Source: an uncultured Eubacteriales bacterium (GTDB taxonomy: Bacteria; Bacillota; Clostridia; Oscillospirales; Oscillospiraceae). Taken from it: a stretch of 64,000 nt of DNA. Below the pieces are notes generated by a model. It was not told the DNA's origin. It worked only from the letters and a program-made list of their open reading frames with translations, and searched no databases. The translations under genes were made by a program, and so were the position numbers. The stretch spans positions 62,001-126,000 of the forward strand of contig CAJKDY010000001.1 of the NCBI GenBank assembly GCA_905198835.1. Reading direction: 5' to 3'. Positions 27,401-42,400 of the stretch are shown piece by piece (within the stretch, counting starts at the first letter, position 1; each line of letters begins with the position of its first letter).

Positions 27401-30400
27401 CTCAGCGACATCTTCATCGCCGGTGTGGCCGACAGCCATGTGGTCCTGGCCACCGAGGACGGCGCTCTCTACTCCTTCGGCGACGACAGCAATGGCGCCC
27501 TGGGCGACAAGGATGGCTTTACCGCCAACAACACCGCCGGGACGCTGAACGGACGGGATAAGACCACGCTCCACCGCATCACCGGCGACCGCTACGGTAT
27601 GCTGCCTGAGTCCTATGAGTATCTGGACAAGGTCATCGACGATTCCGATCCCGACAATGTCACCATTTCCTATGTGTCCAAGGCTGTGCCCGAGTTCGGC
27701 AGTGTGGACGCCGACATCCCCGAGATCATCCTCTTCAGCGGCCAGACCATCCGCCTGACTAAGCTGGTCCTCAACAGTCCCTACTACTTCGACCTCAATA
27801 CCTACCAGAGCCGCAAGGTGGTGGACTTTGACGCCGCGCGCTACCAGATCGAGGTCCAGGGCGGCGCGAGCAATATCCTGACGTTGAACGCCGACGGCAG
27901 TCTCACCGCGGGCGAGAACGACACCGGCAAGGTGACGCTGGTCATCCGGGATACCGAGCACATGGACGCCAACGGCCACTATCTGGAGCTGGGTGTTGTG
28001 TCCGTGGTGGTCAACCGTGCCTCCGGCGGCGCGAACGAGACCAATACCATCGCGCCCATGGTGGCCGCGGGCAACGACTTCTCCATGGCCCTGACCGCCT
28101 CCGGTGAGCTCTACACCTGGGGCACTACTGACAACGGCGTTCTGGGCCGGACGGTGGACGCCGATCATCCCGCCAACATCGCGGGCCAGGTGGTGATCAA
28201 CGCCACCGGTACCCGAGTCATCACCGCTACCGTGCCCAATCCCGCCTTTGTGGACGCCGACGGCGACGGTGTGGACGACAACGATCCCACCATCCCCGCC
28301 ACCATCGACGAGACCACCACCGAGGAATACGCCTACCAGCCCAAGTTCATCTCTATCGCCGCCGGTCTCTACCACGCCGTGGCTGTAGACGAGAATGGCG
28401 ACATCTGGGCCTGGGGCCAGAACTACTACGGCCAGCTGGGCAACGGTACCAGCGGAGACACGGGCCGCGTCAACGCCACGCCCACCAAGGTCACGCTGAA
28501 CACCAACGACCGCAGCGTGGTCCATCCCTTCAAGAGCGTAGTGGCCGGCGACTACTTCACCCTGGCTTTGGATACCTATGGCCAGGTCTGGGGTTGGGGC
28601 CGCAACGAGAAGGGCCAGACCGGCGCGGCTGTGCCCAGCGCCAGTGTGGATCGGCCCAGTCAGGTGGTGGGCTTCTCCACCAGCTCCGCCCAGGGCGAGA
28701 ACACCAATACGCCTTACAAGCTCGACGGTGTGGTCAAACTCGCCGCCGGTGACCGTCACGCCGTGGCCCTGACCGCGGGCGGCGCGGTATATACCTGGGG
28801 CGACAACGACCACGGCCAGCTGGGCATCGGCCAACCGCGCAATGCCTACGGCCTGGGTGTGGCCGATCCCACCTACGACTACCAGCCCAGAGAGATCCTG
28901 GACGAAGCCATGCATCCCTTCAGCTACAGCCACACCGTGGTGGACATCGCCGCGGGCAATACCTACACGCTGCTGCTGGTGGACGACATCTACCAGGGTC
29001 AGGACATCGGTCTCTATGACCGGGATGAGCAGCTGGCGGACCTGGATCTGGGCTACGTCTACGGCGCGGGCTATAACTACCTGGGCTCCCTGGGCACTGG
29101 CGACCAGACCGACCGCTATACCTTCACCAAGGTGCTGACCACCCAGAACACCGCCGGCGCGGCCGAGCCCATCCGGCACATCACCGCCATTGCCGCGGGC
29201 AACTACGCCTCCTTCGCCATGACCGCCGACGACCAGGTCTACACCTGGGGCCACAACACCTACGGCCAGCTGGCTGACGGTTCCGCCGCCAACAAGCTCT
29301 ACGCCGCCATCAACTACTATCCCCACAACACTGGCGATCTGTATGCCCAGGCTGTGGATGAAAACGGCAACAAGCTCTACTACCAGGATTACACCATCAC
29401 CGACATCCTGGGTGGCACCACGACCACCGAGGCCCTGGGCGACGATATGCCCACCACCCTCGCGCCTAACGGCTGGCCGGTGGTCAAGGTGGACGCCAAT
29501 GGCGCCAGCTATGTGAAGGATGATTATGGTCGCCAGCTCTACTACGATCTGGCCGCTGTGGACAGCTATAACAAGGACGCCACCGTCACCGCCTACCCGG
29601 TGATGGTGCCCTCGGTGGACTTTACCTTCGACGGCTCTGACACGGGCCTGGCTGAGAACGTCAACGGCGGCTATCTGACTGATATGCGCCAGATCGCCGT
29701 GGGCAGCGAGCACACCGTCATGATCCGCAACGACGGCTCCGTACTGGCCTCCGGCCGCAACGACCGCGGCCAGATCGGCACTGCCACCGCCATCGGCGCG
29801 GTGACTACGCCCAGCGTGGTGGAGAAGTCCGCCACCGCCGGCGCCATCGCCCGGGCTGTGAGCTATGCGCCCAAGGTGCTGGAGCAGGACGGCAGCGTAT
29901 CCACCAAGAGCGGCGTAAGCGCCGCCACCACTGGCGTCATCATGTATAACGACCAGGTGCTGACTCTGACCGAGTTGGCTCTGATGGTAGACAACGGCGC
30001 GCTGCTCAACGTCTTTGGCCTGGGCACTCTCACCGACACTAACACCAACTTCCGGGTGACCACCTCCATGCCCATCGTGGACGTGGTGGAACGCAAGTCC
30101 GGCGACAAGATCTACTTCGAGATCCGGCCCGTGGTGGCGGAGTTCGTGGGTGCCAACGGCTCTGTTTATAACGGCACTGAGGGCACCACCGTCCTCACCA
30201 TCACCGAGACCAACACCGGTCTGAGCGTGGAGCTCACCGTTCAGGTAAAGCTGGCGCCCGGTCAGATCAACGCCCCCAACGAAGACTTCGTCTTTACCCA
30301 GCCCATGGTGGTGGTGGGCACCGACTTTGCCCTTGCCCTCCGTGCGGACGGCACCGTCTGGGCCTGGGGTTCCAACGCCTACGGCCAGCTGGGCATCGAC

Positions 30401-33400
30401 GCGCCCAGCAGCGATTATACCACCGGCGCTGACGGTATTTACAACACCCGTAAGGGCGTGAGCTACCTCACCGTGCCCACCCAGGTGGTCACCGATGACT
30501 CTTACCGTAACACCGCCACCCTCACCGGCATCGTCTCCATCGCTGCCGGTGGTCAGCAGGCCATTGCCGTAGCCACGGATGGCAGCGTCTACACCTGGGG
30601 CCGCAACGACGGCAACCGTCTGGGCCGGGCCTCCGGCAACGCCCCCACCACCAATATTCAGAACTACACCGGGGCCATTACCATTGGCGGCGCGGCCATC
30701 CCCGATGACGTCTACCGCGGCAAGGCCGGTCGGTTGACCTACGCCTCCGGCGCCCGCAAGGCCGTGGCCGGCGACAGCGTGCTGGGTTACATCACCAGCG
30801 GTAACGTGCTCTACACCGTGGGCCGGGCCAGTAACGGCACCTGGCAGGCTTATAGTCAGGTCTCCAGCGTGGCCGACGCCGACTATCAGGGCAACACACT
30901 GGTCTACGTCTCCACCAGTGGCAATGGCTATGTGGGCGGCAGCCATGTGGTCTCCAACGTCAAGTCTGTGGCGGCGGGCAGCGGCCATGCTCTGTTCCTC
31001 AAGAATGATGGCACCGTCTACGCTTACGGCTCCAACAGCAACGGCCAGCTGGGCACCAACGGTGGCAACGGCACCGTCCTGCGGCCTGACCGTACCGCCC
31101 TGGGCTCGGGCGATCCCGTCATCCAGATCGCGGCGGGCGGCAATGTGTCCATGGCCCTGACTCAGAGCGGTCTTGTGTACCTCTGGGGCGCCGGCGCCAT
31201 TGGCCAGCAGGGCAATGGTACCCGTTACGACGTGGTCTACGCCACCGAGCTCTCCGCCAAGGCCGGCTTCCACACTGGCAACGCCGGCGTGGCCTACAAG
31301 GAGACCATCGCCACCAACGGTGCCACCCTCATGGGTCTGGACGCCAACGGCGGCATCTACGGCTGGGGCTCCAACGTCTCCGGCATTCTGGGCATGGGTC
31401 AGGAGCCCGAGCGGGTGAATCAGGTCCTACTGCCCCAGGCTGTGGGCGCCCATAAGAAGGTGGAGATCGGCAACGCCGCGATCCTGAACCTGCGGGAGAA
31501 CTACCTCGACAATGCCACCGAGGACGAGCTGATGGAGTTCTTCAACTTCTACGGCTTTGACGCTCTGGCGGGCTATTTGGACCAGCCCATGGCTATCGCC
31601 GAGGACGAGAGCGTCGCGGACGACCAGACCGACGACACCGCTCAGACTCTTGCCGCCGATACGGTGGAGGAGGCCGCCGCGGAACTGTTTGAGACTACTG
31701 CCCGGATGATGAGCGCCAGCCTCTTTAGCCTCCGCAGAGCCGCGCCCACGCGCGCCAGCGCCAACGGCGACCAGGCCCAGCTCTTCTCGGCTATGGTCCG
31801 CGTGCCGGATATGAACGACGTGGTGAGCGACGGCACCCTCTTCAACGCCGCCAATCCCATGCCCGACAAGGTGGTGCTGGGTGAGGGCCAGGTCTTCATC
31901 CTGAAGAAGAGCTCGGTCTACGAGATGAACAACTTCTACCTTAACCTCCTGCGCCCCTACTCCTCCGACTCCAACCGGGTGGAGGACCTGAGCCTGGTCA
32001 GCTCCAACATGGAGCAGTTTACCTCCATGGAGGACTGGGTGGTCCTGCCTCACGCCGACAAGGACCAGCGCCTGGAGAGCGGTATGCTGACCGTGTCCGA
32101 CCGCTATGTCATCAATAACGCCACCGGCTCCGCCGCCCAGACCTTCGACGACGGTCGCGCGGTGAAGCACATCACTATTGAATATCGCTATCAGGACGAT
32201 CCCGAGGTGGTGGAGCGTCTGGAGGACTCCAGTGTGGACGTCACCCCCGCCATCGTCTCCTACTCCGACATCACCATCGCCCTGATGAGCGACGGGACCG
32301 TCTGGACCTGGGGCAACAATGAGTTCAGCATGGGCGGCACCGGCCTCAACAAGAGCGGCCGGACCCGGATGGAGACGCCCATGCAGGTCCGGGCCTACTA
32401 CGGCGCCGACGCCAATTATGGCGACTACCTCAAGGACATCGTGAAGATCACCACCGGCACCGACCACGTTATGGCTTTGGACCGCTGGGGCAACGTGTAC
32501 GCCTGGGGCAACAACAATTCCGGCATCCTGGGCGGCATCCTGCCCGGCGCCGGCGACGCTACCAGTAACTCCGAAAGCAGCGTGCCCATCCGGGTGCTTA
32601 AGGGTGAGCAAGATGTGGACGGCGAGTATTTGAGCAACATCGTGGACATTGCCGCGGGCGACCGGTTCTCCGTGGCGGTGGACGCCAATGGCTTTGTCTA
32701 CACCTGGGGCGACAACGCCTCCGGCGTGCTGGGCATTAACCGCACCGGCCACCTGGCTGTGGGCAACACATACTATGGCGCTGAGAATGAGAAGCAGCGA
32801 GTCGCCATCGAACGGCCCGTACGGGTCCTCCGGGGCACCCGGACCAACGGCACTGGTGTTTACAACTCCATCCTCGACCCGCGCTTCTATGAGCTGTCTC
32901 AGAAGGCGATCGGTTCGGAAAACCCCGTTATCTATGCCCCCGACGCTTGGATGAACCAGCGGCCCTCTGACATTGACCAGGCCACTTGGGCCGTCATGTG
33001 GTGGGAGGACCAGGGCGTTCTGGACGAGGCCAAGGTCTACCTGACCAACATCGTCAAGGTGGCCGCCGGCTACAACCACATCCTGGCGCAGGATCAGTTT
33101 GGCAACGTGTACGCCTGGGGCGCCAACGACTATGGCCAGCTGGGCAACGCCCGGGATATGGTCAACCAGGATTATCATCCCAGCCGGGGCAATGAGAACA
33201 TTACCCTCAACGAGACCTTTAAGGTCGTGCCCATGCGCACCTCTATCAGCGACGCGGTGGAGGTCTACGCCAGCCAGAACACCTCCGCGGTCATCCGCGA
33301 GGACGGCACCCTCTGGGTCTTTGGCGATGTGTCCTACGGCGACAGTCTGAACACTGCCCGCCAGAGCAAGCCCACCCAGGTCAAGCTCACTACCCCCGAT

Positions 33401-36400
33401 GGCTCGGTCGATCCGGCGGTCCATGCTGCTGTGGGCCAGCAGCATATGGTGGCCGTGGGCGCCAGCGGCGCGGTGTATACCTGGGGCAGCAACGCCAGCG
33501 GCCAGCTGGGCCATGGCGACACCGGAAACCGCAACCAGGCTGTGAACTATGCCCAGATCCTGACCAACATTACCTACCGCAAGGTGGCGCAGACCGCCGT
33601 CGATCCCACCACCGGCGCGGAGATGGAGACCGGCGAGGTAGCCACCCAGCGCTTGGGCGATACGGTGGTACTGGACGGCACTGGCGTCCGGGCGTTGACC
33701 GCCGGCGCCGGCGCCAGCCACACGGTGATCATGCTGGAGGACGGTACGGTCTGGGCTATGGGCTCCAACCGCAACGGCCAGCTGGGCTCTACTTACTCCG
33801 CTGTGGGCACCGTCTCCGAGCCGCAGGGCCTGCAGGTGGGTATCGACCAGCGTATCCTGGGCCTCTACCTCAATGAGCTGAAGTGGACTGCCACCAAGAC
33901 CATCAACGAGCGGGAGCTGCCGTTGAGCTGGGCTGAGGTCCTGGCCAACAATGCCGACGCCGACGCCGCCAACGATGTGACGGTGGACGTGGCGCCCATC
34001 GGCTACGATTATATCCGCTTTGTGGGCGGCCAGGTGGTGCTGGACCTCAGCGTCCTGGGCACCAAGACCTGGGATCACTTCAACCTGATCAACGCCAACA
34101 TGGTCAAGCGCTTTGACTTTACCGATGAGAACTTCACCCTGCGCTCTCTCAACGAAGAGGTGGCCAAGGTGGAGGTGGACGCTGCCAGCAAGGCCGCTGT
34201 CATCAACGTGGTGGGCTTCGGCGTGAGCTATATCATCGCCGAGTACACCGATCCCGAGACCGGCTATGAGTACTCCGCCTTCCTGCGGATCTACGGTAAG
34301 CCGCTGCCCGAGAACAAGGTGGCCGCCGACGGCACTATCCTCTACGACTGGGAGAGCGAGGCCAGTGACACCTATCCCATGGTGGGCGCGGGCGAGAACT
34401 TCTCCGTGGTCCTCCGGGATAACGGCACTGTCTGGACCTTCGGCGCCAACTACGATACCTCTACCGACGACTCCGCCGCCGGCGACGGTCGTATCGGCAA
34501 GGGCCATCTGGACCGGGTCAGCTATACCTCGCCGCAGCAGATCATTGGCGCGGGCATGGTGGGCACTGTGGACGCCAGCGGCGAGGCCCTGGTGAACATG
34601 GTGGTCAGCAAGATCGCCGTGGGCGCCAACTTTGCCCTGGCCCTGACTAATAAGCACGAACTGGTGGTTTGGGGCAACAACGCCTACGGTCAGCTGGGCA
34701 CCGGCGATACCGCCAACATCTTCACGCCCACCGTGGTGGATCTGTCCAAGTATCTCCGCGCCGAGGACGGCGAGGTGGTGGACATCGCCGCGGGCGAGAA
34801 TTACAGCCTGCTGCTTACCTCTAAGGGCCAGGTCTACGGCATGGGCTCCAACGCCGACGGCAAGCTGGTCATGGGCGAGTCCTCCATGAAGTCCACCTCT
34901 ACTACGCCGGTGCGCATCGTCCTGCCCAGCAACGCCCGGGCCGTGGACATTGCCGCAGACGTCTCCACCAGCCATGTCCTCACCTGGACCGGCGACGTGG
35001 TCAGCTGGGGCACCGCCACTGCCGGCCAGTTCGGCACCGCCAACTACAGCCTGCAAGGGCCCAACTACGCCGAGATCGGCACGGTGGCTCAGGGTGTGGA
35101 TCTCATGGACGCCGACACGGGCTACAAGTCCTATGAGATGGTCCAGCCCACCGATATCCACGGCAAGCCCATTACCTCCGCCAGCCGCTTTATCGCTCTG
35201 GGCGCCGGTGCGGGCAGCGTCGCCGCCATCGACGTGGACGGCCAGGTGGCCGTTTGGGGCAACAACAGCAAGGGCCAGCTGGCTGCCAAGGTAGCCGAGC
35301 CCTTCTACACCCCCGCTCAGTATGAGCCGGTCTTTGCCCCGTCTGTGGAGGGCGACGAGACCTCCGAGCCTGTTTTGGTGGGCTACAATAAGATCGCTGA
35401 CGGCTTCTACACCATCGGCGAGACCTATCCGGAAGCAGTCATGTTCGCCACCTTCTCCAACGGCTTTAACACCACCTTCGAGGATGCGGAGGAGACGGTT
35501 ACTAGCGTACCCAATCCCAGCTTTGTGGACGCCGATCACGACGGCGTGGACGACAACGATCCCAGCATCCTCGCCACCATCGACTCGGTCAGCTACACTA
35601 GCGTGACCAAGCCCTCTGTGGCCCTCCAGACCACCATGGGCCAGACTGGGTACGTTCTCTACACCAAGCTGGGCGAGGTCAGCGTTTCTGAAGATGGCAC
35701 CACGGTGGACCGTGATGCCCTGGTCCCGTACACCCTTTTGGCCGCCGGCTCCAACAGCCATGGCCAGCTGGGCGTGGAGAGAGGCGCAAGCAAGCTCTCC
35801 GGCACCACCCAGGGCCGTACCCGCTATGTCTACGCCGGAGAGGCCAATCCCTTTGATTCCCACGCCCGGGTGGATAACCTTATGTACATCCATACCTCGC
35901 CCTACGGCGGCTCCATCCTGGCCTACGACAATAACTACGGCTCTGTCTACGCCTGGGGCAACAACGGCGCCGGCCAGCTGGGCGACGGCACCTACGGCGA
36001 CCACACCACCCCCGTCATGGTCCTCAAGGACGGCGGCGGCTCCTATCTGGACATCAGCCGCGTGCTGGTGGACGACGACGCCACCTTGCCCGACTACACC
36101 GCTACCATCCTGTTCAACCTCCCCGAGAACCAGGCGACTCAAACCAGCGCCATTCTGGGCGCGGACCTGACCACGGGCAATCTGGGCGTGGTCACCTGGT
36201 CCAGTGACGGCACCGTCAAGGCTCCCGCCGGGCAGAACATCCACGCCGACATCACCATGGCGCCGGAGTACACCATCGGTTCCGTGGCCCTGATCACCGC
36301 CGGCGGCACAGTGGTACCCTTCTATAACTCCAACATCCCAGGTCTGGCGCCCGACGCGCTGACCTTTACCCAGGGCAACGGCACAGGCGTTGGCTCGGGC

Positions 36401-39400
36401 GACGCCATCGACGTCTTCGCCATGCCCGCTGAGGACGTGACCATCATGGTTACCGTGGTGGTCATCGTAGGTACCAATCAGGCCACCGGCGCTCTCCAGA
36501 CCAACGGCGGCACCACCTACACCCTGGATATGGGCAACTCCATCAAGAACACCGCGCCCAACAGTAACCTCAATAACCGTGACAAGGCATACTCCGCCTC
36601 TGTCATGGCCGGCCAGAGCGTACCCTTCAAGGTGGTCATTCCCGATGGCAAGGCCCTGACCCGCCTCTACTACCATGAGACTGAGTCTGAGGCGCTGATC
36701 CCGCTGCGGTATTCGCTGGTGATGGAGGATGTGAAGAACACCCCCGCCGATCCCAGCGATGACGTTCTCACCGCCCAGGGCACCTTCACCATGAACATCA
36801 CCGACGACAGCGATAAGACCCACTTCATCATGGAAGCGGTCTTCGTGGGCGATGATAAGGATAACGTCATGACGAAGGACCAGGCCATTGCTCTGACCCA
36901 CTCCAGCGCCAACCGGGTCATCAGCGTGGACGTGGTGGACAACTACAACCCCGTGCCCGGCGACAAGACCGGCACTATGGTGGCAAACGAGGTCACTATC
37001 ACCTCCGACTCCGTGCCCACCTTCACTGGTACGCCCATCAATGCCCAAAACGATATTACCGACGGCAAGGCGGCTGTGAAGGCCGGCGATCTGGTGACCA
37101 TCCACGCCAATCTGGGCAACGGCTCCTACTATATCCGCGTCACCGCCACCGCCGCCAACTACGGCGCCTTTGAGATCCCCGTCTATCAGATGAGCAACGA
37201 CACCGCCACCTTCGTCATGCCCGCCGATGACGTGGAGGTCCAGGTCAGCTTCCTCTACGGCGCGATCACCACCATGATGTACGACTCCATGATCTCGGCC
37301 AAGGGCGAGGTCACCACCGCCATCAACTACGACCAGACCGTTCGCATCGCGGTGAAGGACATCATCGCCTATCTGGGCTTCAATGCCTACGGCCCCTTCC
37401 AGTACACGCCCAAGCCCGAGAGCCTGTCCTTCCGTTCCACCAACGAGGCTGTGGCCACCGTGGACAACAACTGCTATCTGCCCGGCACCAACATCTATAA
37501 CCCCGACTTCGGCCTCATTACCGCCGGTCACACCGAGGCTGGATACACCTACATCATCGCCACCGATGATCGGGGCAATGTGGGCTTCTTCAAGTTGGGC
37601 GTGGTGCCCGCGCCGCAGATCCGCGAGGGCGATACCGCCATCCGCAAGGAAGACCGTGACGTGACCTTCCCGATGGTGGAGGTCGGCAATGCCCACACTG
37701 TGGCGCTGAAGAGCGACGGCTCGGTCTGGGCCTGGGGTCTCAATAACTACGGTCAGTTGGGCGTCCAGCGGGGCACCAACCAGTCCAACACGCCCACCGA
37801 GGTTCTGGTCGGCAACGACAAGACCGGCTACTCTCAACTCACCGGCGTGGTCAAGATCGCCGTGGGCGGCAACCACAACCTGGCTTTGAAGAGCGACGGC
37901 ACGGTCTGGGCCTGGGGCGACAACTCCATGGGCGCGCTGGGTCAGAAGAACCTGGGCGTCAGCACCTACTATACCGCCGTTCAGGTCATGGGTCCTGGCA
38001 CGGTCCAAGACACCACCACCTATCTGGGCCAGGATCTGTTCAGCTCCGCCATTATCGATATCGTGGCCGCCGGCGCGGTGGATCAAAACGGCAAGACCAC
38101 CCGCCAGTACTCCATGGCCATGGATAAGAACGGGCGGATCTTTGCCTGGGGCTACAATTACCACGGCACCGTCTTCACCGGCAGCGCCGATGACTACGAC
38201 ACGATCTATCCGCTGCCCACCAACATTTCTCAGAACGCCTCGGCGCTCTCCGGCGGCCTGACCCTCTCCGGGGATAAGATCGCCGCCAACGCCCGGCTGC
38301 TCAAGAAGGACGGCCAGGTCATCTCCTGGGGCGTCAACGATGAATACCACCACACCTACGGCGGATACGGTACCACCGAGCAGCCCGAGCGCGCGGTGTT
38401 GGGCGGTCGCGCCCTGGAGGTGTCCAGCGGCGTGTATAATGCCAGCGTCATCACGGTAAGCGGCCAGGTTAAGACCTGGGGCGGCGACGATTCGCCTTTG
38501 AATAGCGTCGGCCACTACGAGACCCGCTACGCCAATGGGAAGCACGATGTGACCATCGAGCCCGGCGAGCAGTTGATCAACCGCATGGGCGTGCCGCAGA
38601 CCAGGGCGGAGTATCTGCCTAAGACTGACGCCTATGGCAACGCCATCTATGTCATCTATAACACCCAGAGCGAAAACACGGTCCTGGATGAAAACGGCCA
38701 CAAGGTCACTCAGCCCGGCATGGACGCCGGCCAGGTGCGGACCTATGCCTATCTGAACGTGGGTACAGGCCGGTACTATAATCCCAATTACGATCCGGGC
38801 TACAACAAGCCCAACAGCGGCTACTATGATCCCACCCATCCCAACGCCAGGGAGGATCTGGGCACGCTGAGCAGCATCCTGGCGGCGGGCTATGAGGTCT
38901 GGTATCAGACCGAGACCACCCAGGTGGCCGTGACCAACACCACCGACACGCCGCTGATCATCCGCGACGTGCTGGAGAACTACACCCTGCCCACCTCTTT
39001 CGAGGAGTTTGAGGAGGGCTATGCCTACGGCGTCAGCGTTGTGGGCTTCTACAAGGACAGCGACGGCTCTTATATGACCCTGGACGATGTGCTCAAGGGC
39101 AATCCCGACGGCACCGCCGGCGCCAACGCCGACGACCTGTATTTCCGCTCCAAGTCCTTCGCGGGCTATGTGGAGGTCTACAGTATCGAGGGCAAGCTCC
39201 TGGGCTTCGTGCCCGAGTTCCTGCCCGGCACCGCTACGCCGCTGTTTGACTTCAGCGCGCCCAACGTGAACAAGGCCGGTGTGGTGGCCATCGATCCCAC
39301 CACGGGCACTGCGTTTGACTTCAATGTGATCTTGAATCACATGATCAGCAACGATCGTCTGAAGGCCGGCTACGAGCGTCCTGAGGGCTACACTGCCGAT

Positions 39401-42400
39401 ACCAAGCCGCTCTACATGGCCACCCCCATTACCTCTGATATCTCTACCTATCTCCAGGTGGCCTTTACCGACTCCAAGGCCTGGAGCGTTGGTCCCATGA
39501 AGCTCATGACTCCGCAGGCCAGCGCCGACACCAGCAAGAACCGCAAGCTCTACGGTCCCGCGCTGGGCCAGGGCGGCAACCTCACCTCCAACGGCCAGGC
39601 CATCGACTGGGAGGCCAACGAGGTGGAGCTGGACAATGACGGCAACATTGTCTATGATCCCGTGACCGGCGATCCCAAGCTGGTCTACGACGACGAGACC
39701 GGTCAGCCCCTCAAGGTCTATTGGGGCAAGCCTGGCTGGACCTCCGCCGGTTCCTCCGGCGTCATCGGCGATCCCATCACCGGCGTGATCATGGTGAAGG
39801 GCTCTGTGGACTCCGCCCAGGGCCACAGCATCTACGTCAAGAAGAACGGCTCGGTTTGGGCCTCCGGTCTCAACGGCTCCGGTCGCATTGGTGACGGTAC
39901 CTCTACCTCCACCGACGTGCCCGTGCGCGTGGGCGCCAGCTACTTCATCTTGGAGGACTACCTGGTCTCCATCCGGGAGGGCGAGAGCTTCCAGTTCTCC
40001 GCCGCCCCCAAGATCTCCGCCTTCAACGTCCTCAACTCCATCGAAGAGGACGCCTCCAACCAGGAGCTGGCCTGGTTCGTGTGGGATGCCGCCGAGGATT
40101 CCGAGTGGGAGACCCCCGTCCACACCGGCGAACGGTTCAAGACCTCCTGGAACGACACGGTCATGGTGGAGTACAAGACCTTGACCGAGCCCGAAAGCCA
40201 GGCCAAGGGCCTCAAGCATGTCCAGAACGACAAGTTTGCCACCATCACCGGTCTCAAGGCCGGCGTGAGCTACATCATCATCTCCGTGGCCAACGACCCG
40301 CTGATCGTGGGCGCCTTCCGGGTAGAGGTCCGGCCCGCCGACGAGGTCAGCATGGACGTGAGCCGCTTTGGCGGCGCGACCAACCAGCTGGAGATCACCC
40401 GCCAGAATATGCCCAGTGACTTCTATTCCTTCACCGATCAGGTGGACGTCCTGGGCAAGTCCAACGCCGAACTGGACGAGCTGAATATCCCGCTGGAGGA
40501 GGCCGGCATCTATCAGCCTGCCGTGGTCTTCGACGGCGCCAAGGAGTACGAACTCTATCGGCCCGGCAAGGGCGGCGCGGCCGCCACCGGCTACACTGTC
40601 AACGGTATTCTGGGCGGCAGCGGCGGGCTCTACCAGGGCATTTACGACGCCTATGACGACGACGTGCCCAACTCCACGCCTCAGCGCAACCGCGCCTTCT
40701 ACCGCGCGGGCTACGGCACCAGCGTGGGCTATCCCAGCGTATCTTCCGGCTCCAACTTCTCTGTGGCCCTGGCGGGCGACGGTACGGTCTGGGCTTGGGG
40801 CGCCAACGACTACGGCCAGCTGGGCCAGGGCACCGTCTACGGCACCACCGCCGCACCGCAGCAGGTCATTGCCCAAGTCCGTAAGGACGACAGCCAGGAT
40901 AACCGAGTGGTCCGCTATGAGTACCTGAGCAACGTGCGCAAGGTGGTGGCCGCGGGCAACTTCGCTTACGCGCTGAAGAACGACGGTACCGTCTGGACCT
41001 GGGGCCGCAACGATGCGGGCCAGCTGGGTCTTGGCGACGGCTTCAGCGACTATACCCGCGTACCCTATGCCACCCAGGTGGTCGGCGGCACCCAGCAGGG
41101 CACCTACGGCAGTCGCTACCTCCAGGAGATCATCGACATCGCCGCCGGCGGCGCCGACGACGCCCACGGCTTCGGCTACTTTATCCAGAGCGTGTACTAT
41201 CAGCGCCAGGTCAAGGAGAAGAAGCTGGACGACAATGACAAGCTGGTGGAGACGGGCAACTGGGTCCCCTATAAGTACAACACCGCTGACAACGTCTACG
41301 GCGTGGGCGACAACAACAAGAGCCAACTGAGCATGCTGACCTCGGGTAAGACCGTCCGCACGCCCGTGTCCATCCGAGTCTCCAGCGGTATCGCTTCCCA
41401 GGTGTCCATCGGCACCGGGGCCACCGGCTCCATCCTGGTGGGTAACGGCACCATTCTCAGCATGGGCGATAACACCTATGGCCAGTTCGGTAACGAGACC
41501 AACGCCGGCGCGCAGGGCACTGCGGGCACCGGCTACCGCTCCATGGCCATCGGCAGCGGCAAGAACTCCACCTTTGCCATCAGCTACCTCACCGAGCAGT
41601 CCCTGAACGGCAACTATGTTCAGGTGGCAAACTATAAGCCCAAGGCCACCGACCCCGTGGGGCAGGCGATCGGGCAAAAGGACATCACCGGCAACCTCTA
41701 CGGCTGGGGCCAGATCAATGGCGCCTTCCAGGCTCTGGATGAAAACGGCAAGGTCATCAGCACCAGCGTCAACCTGCCGACCCTTATCACCAACACCGAC
41801 CGTACCGATCCCACCACCTACCGCGGCCACATCATGACGGTGAGCGGCGGGTCCACCCTCTATACCCTCAGCCAGGAGAAGGATCTGGTCTTTACCGGCA
41901 ACAAGAATGAGTACGGTCAGCAGGGCAACGACAGCGCCGCGGCCAACAACCTCAACGGCGCCTATGCCGTGAAGGCCGACGGCACCGCCCTCAGCGGCGT
42001 CCTCAGCGCCGACAGCGCTACCGGCGGTTACTTTACCACCGCCGTGACCACCGACGGCGCGGTGTGGTCCTTCGGTCAGAACAACTACAGCCAGTTGGGC
42101 AGCCAGAACCTGGCCCAGCCCAGGAGCCTGGCCGCCCAGCAGGCCATGACCGCGTTTGCCCTGGACGCCGACACCTATGAGGCTACGCTGGTCCTCCAGG
42201 CCGATGTGGACGCCGCGGCCACCCTGGGCATCGCCCAGGCTGACTTCACCGGCTTTGCCACCACGTTCGATCTGGCGAAGAACTACACCCTGACCTATAC
42301 CTGGAACGGCGCCACTTCCGGCTTTAACCTCCTGCGGGGCGGCGTGTACGCCTGCGATCTGAGTGACAGCACGCTGACCGCCGGCGGCTACACCATTACC

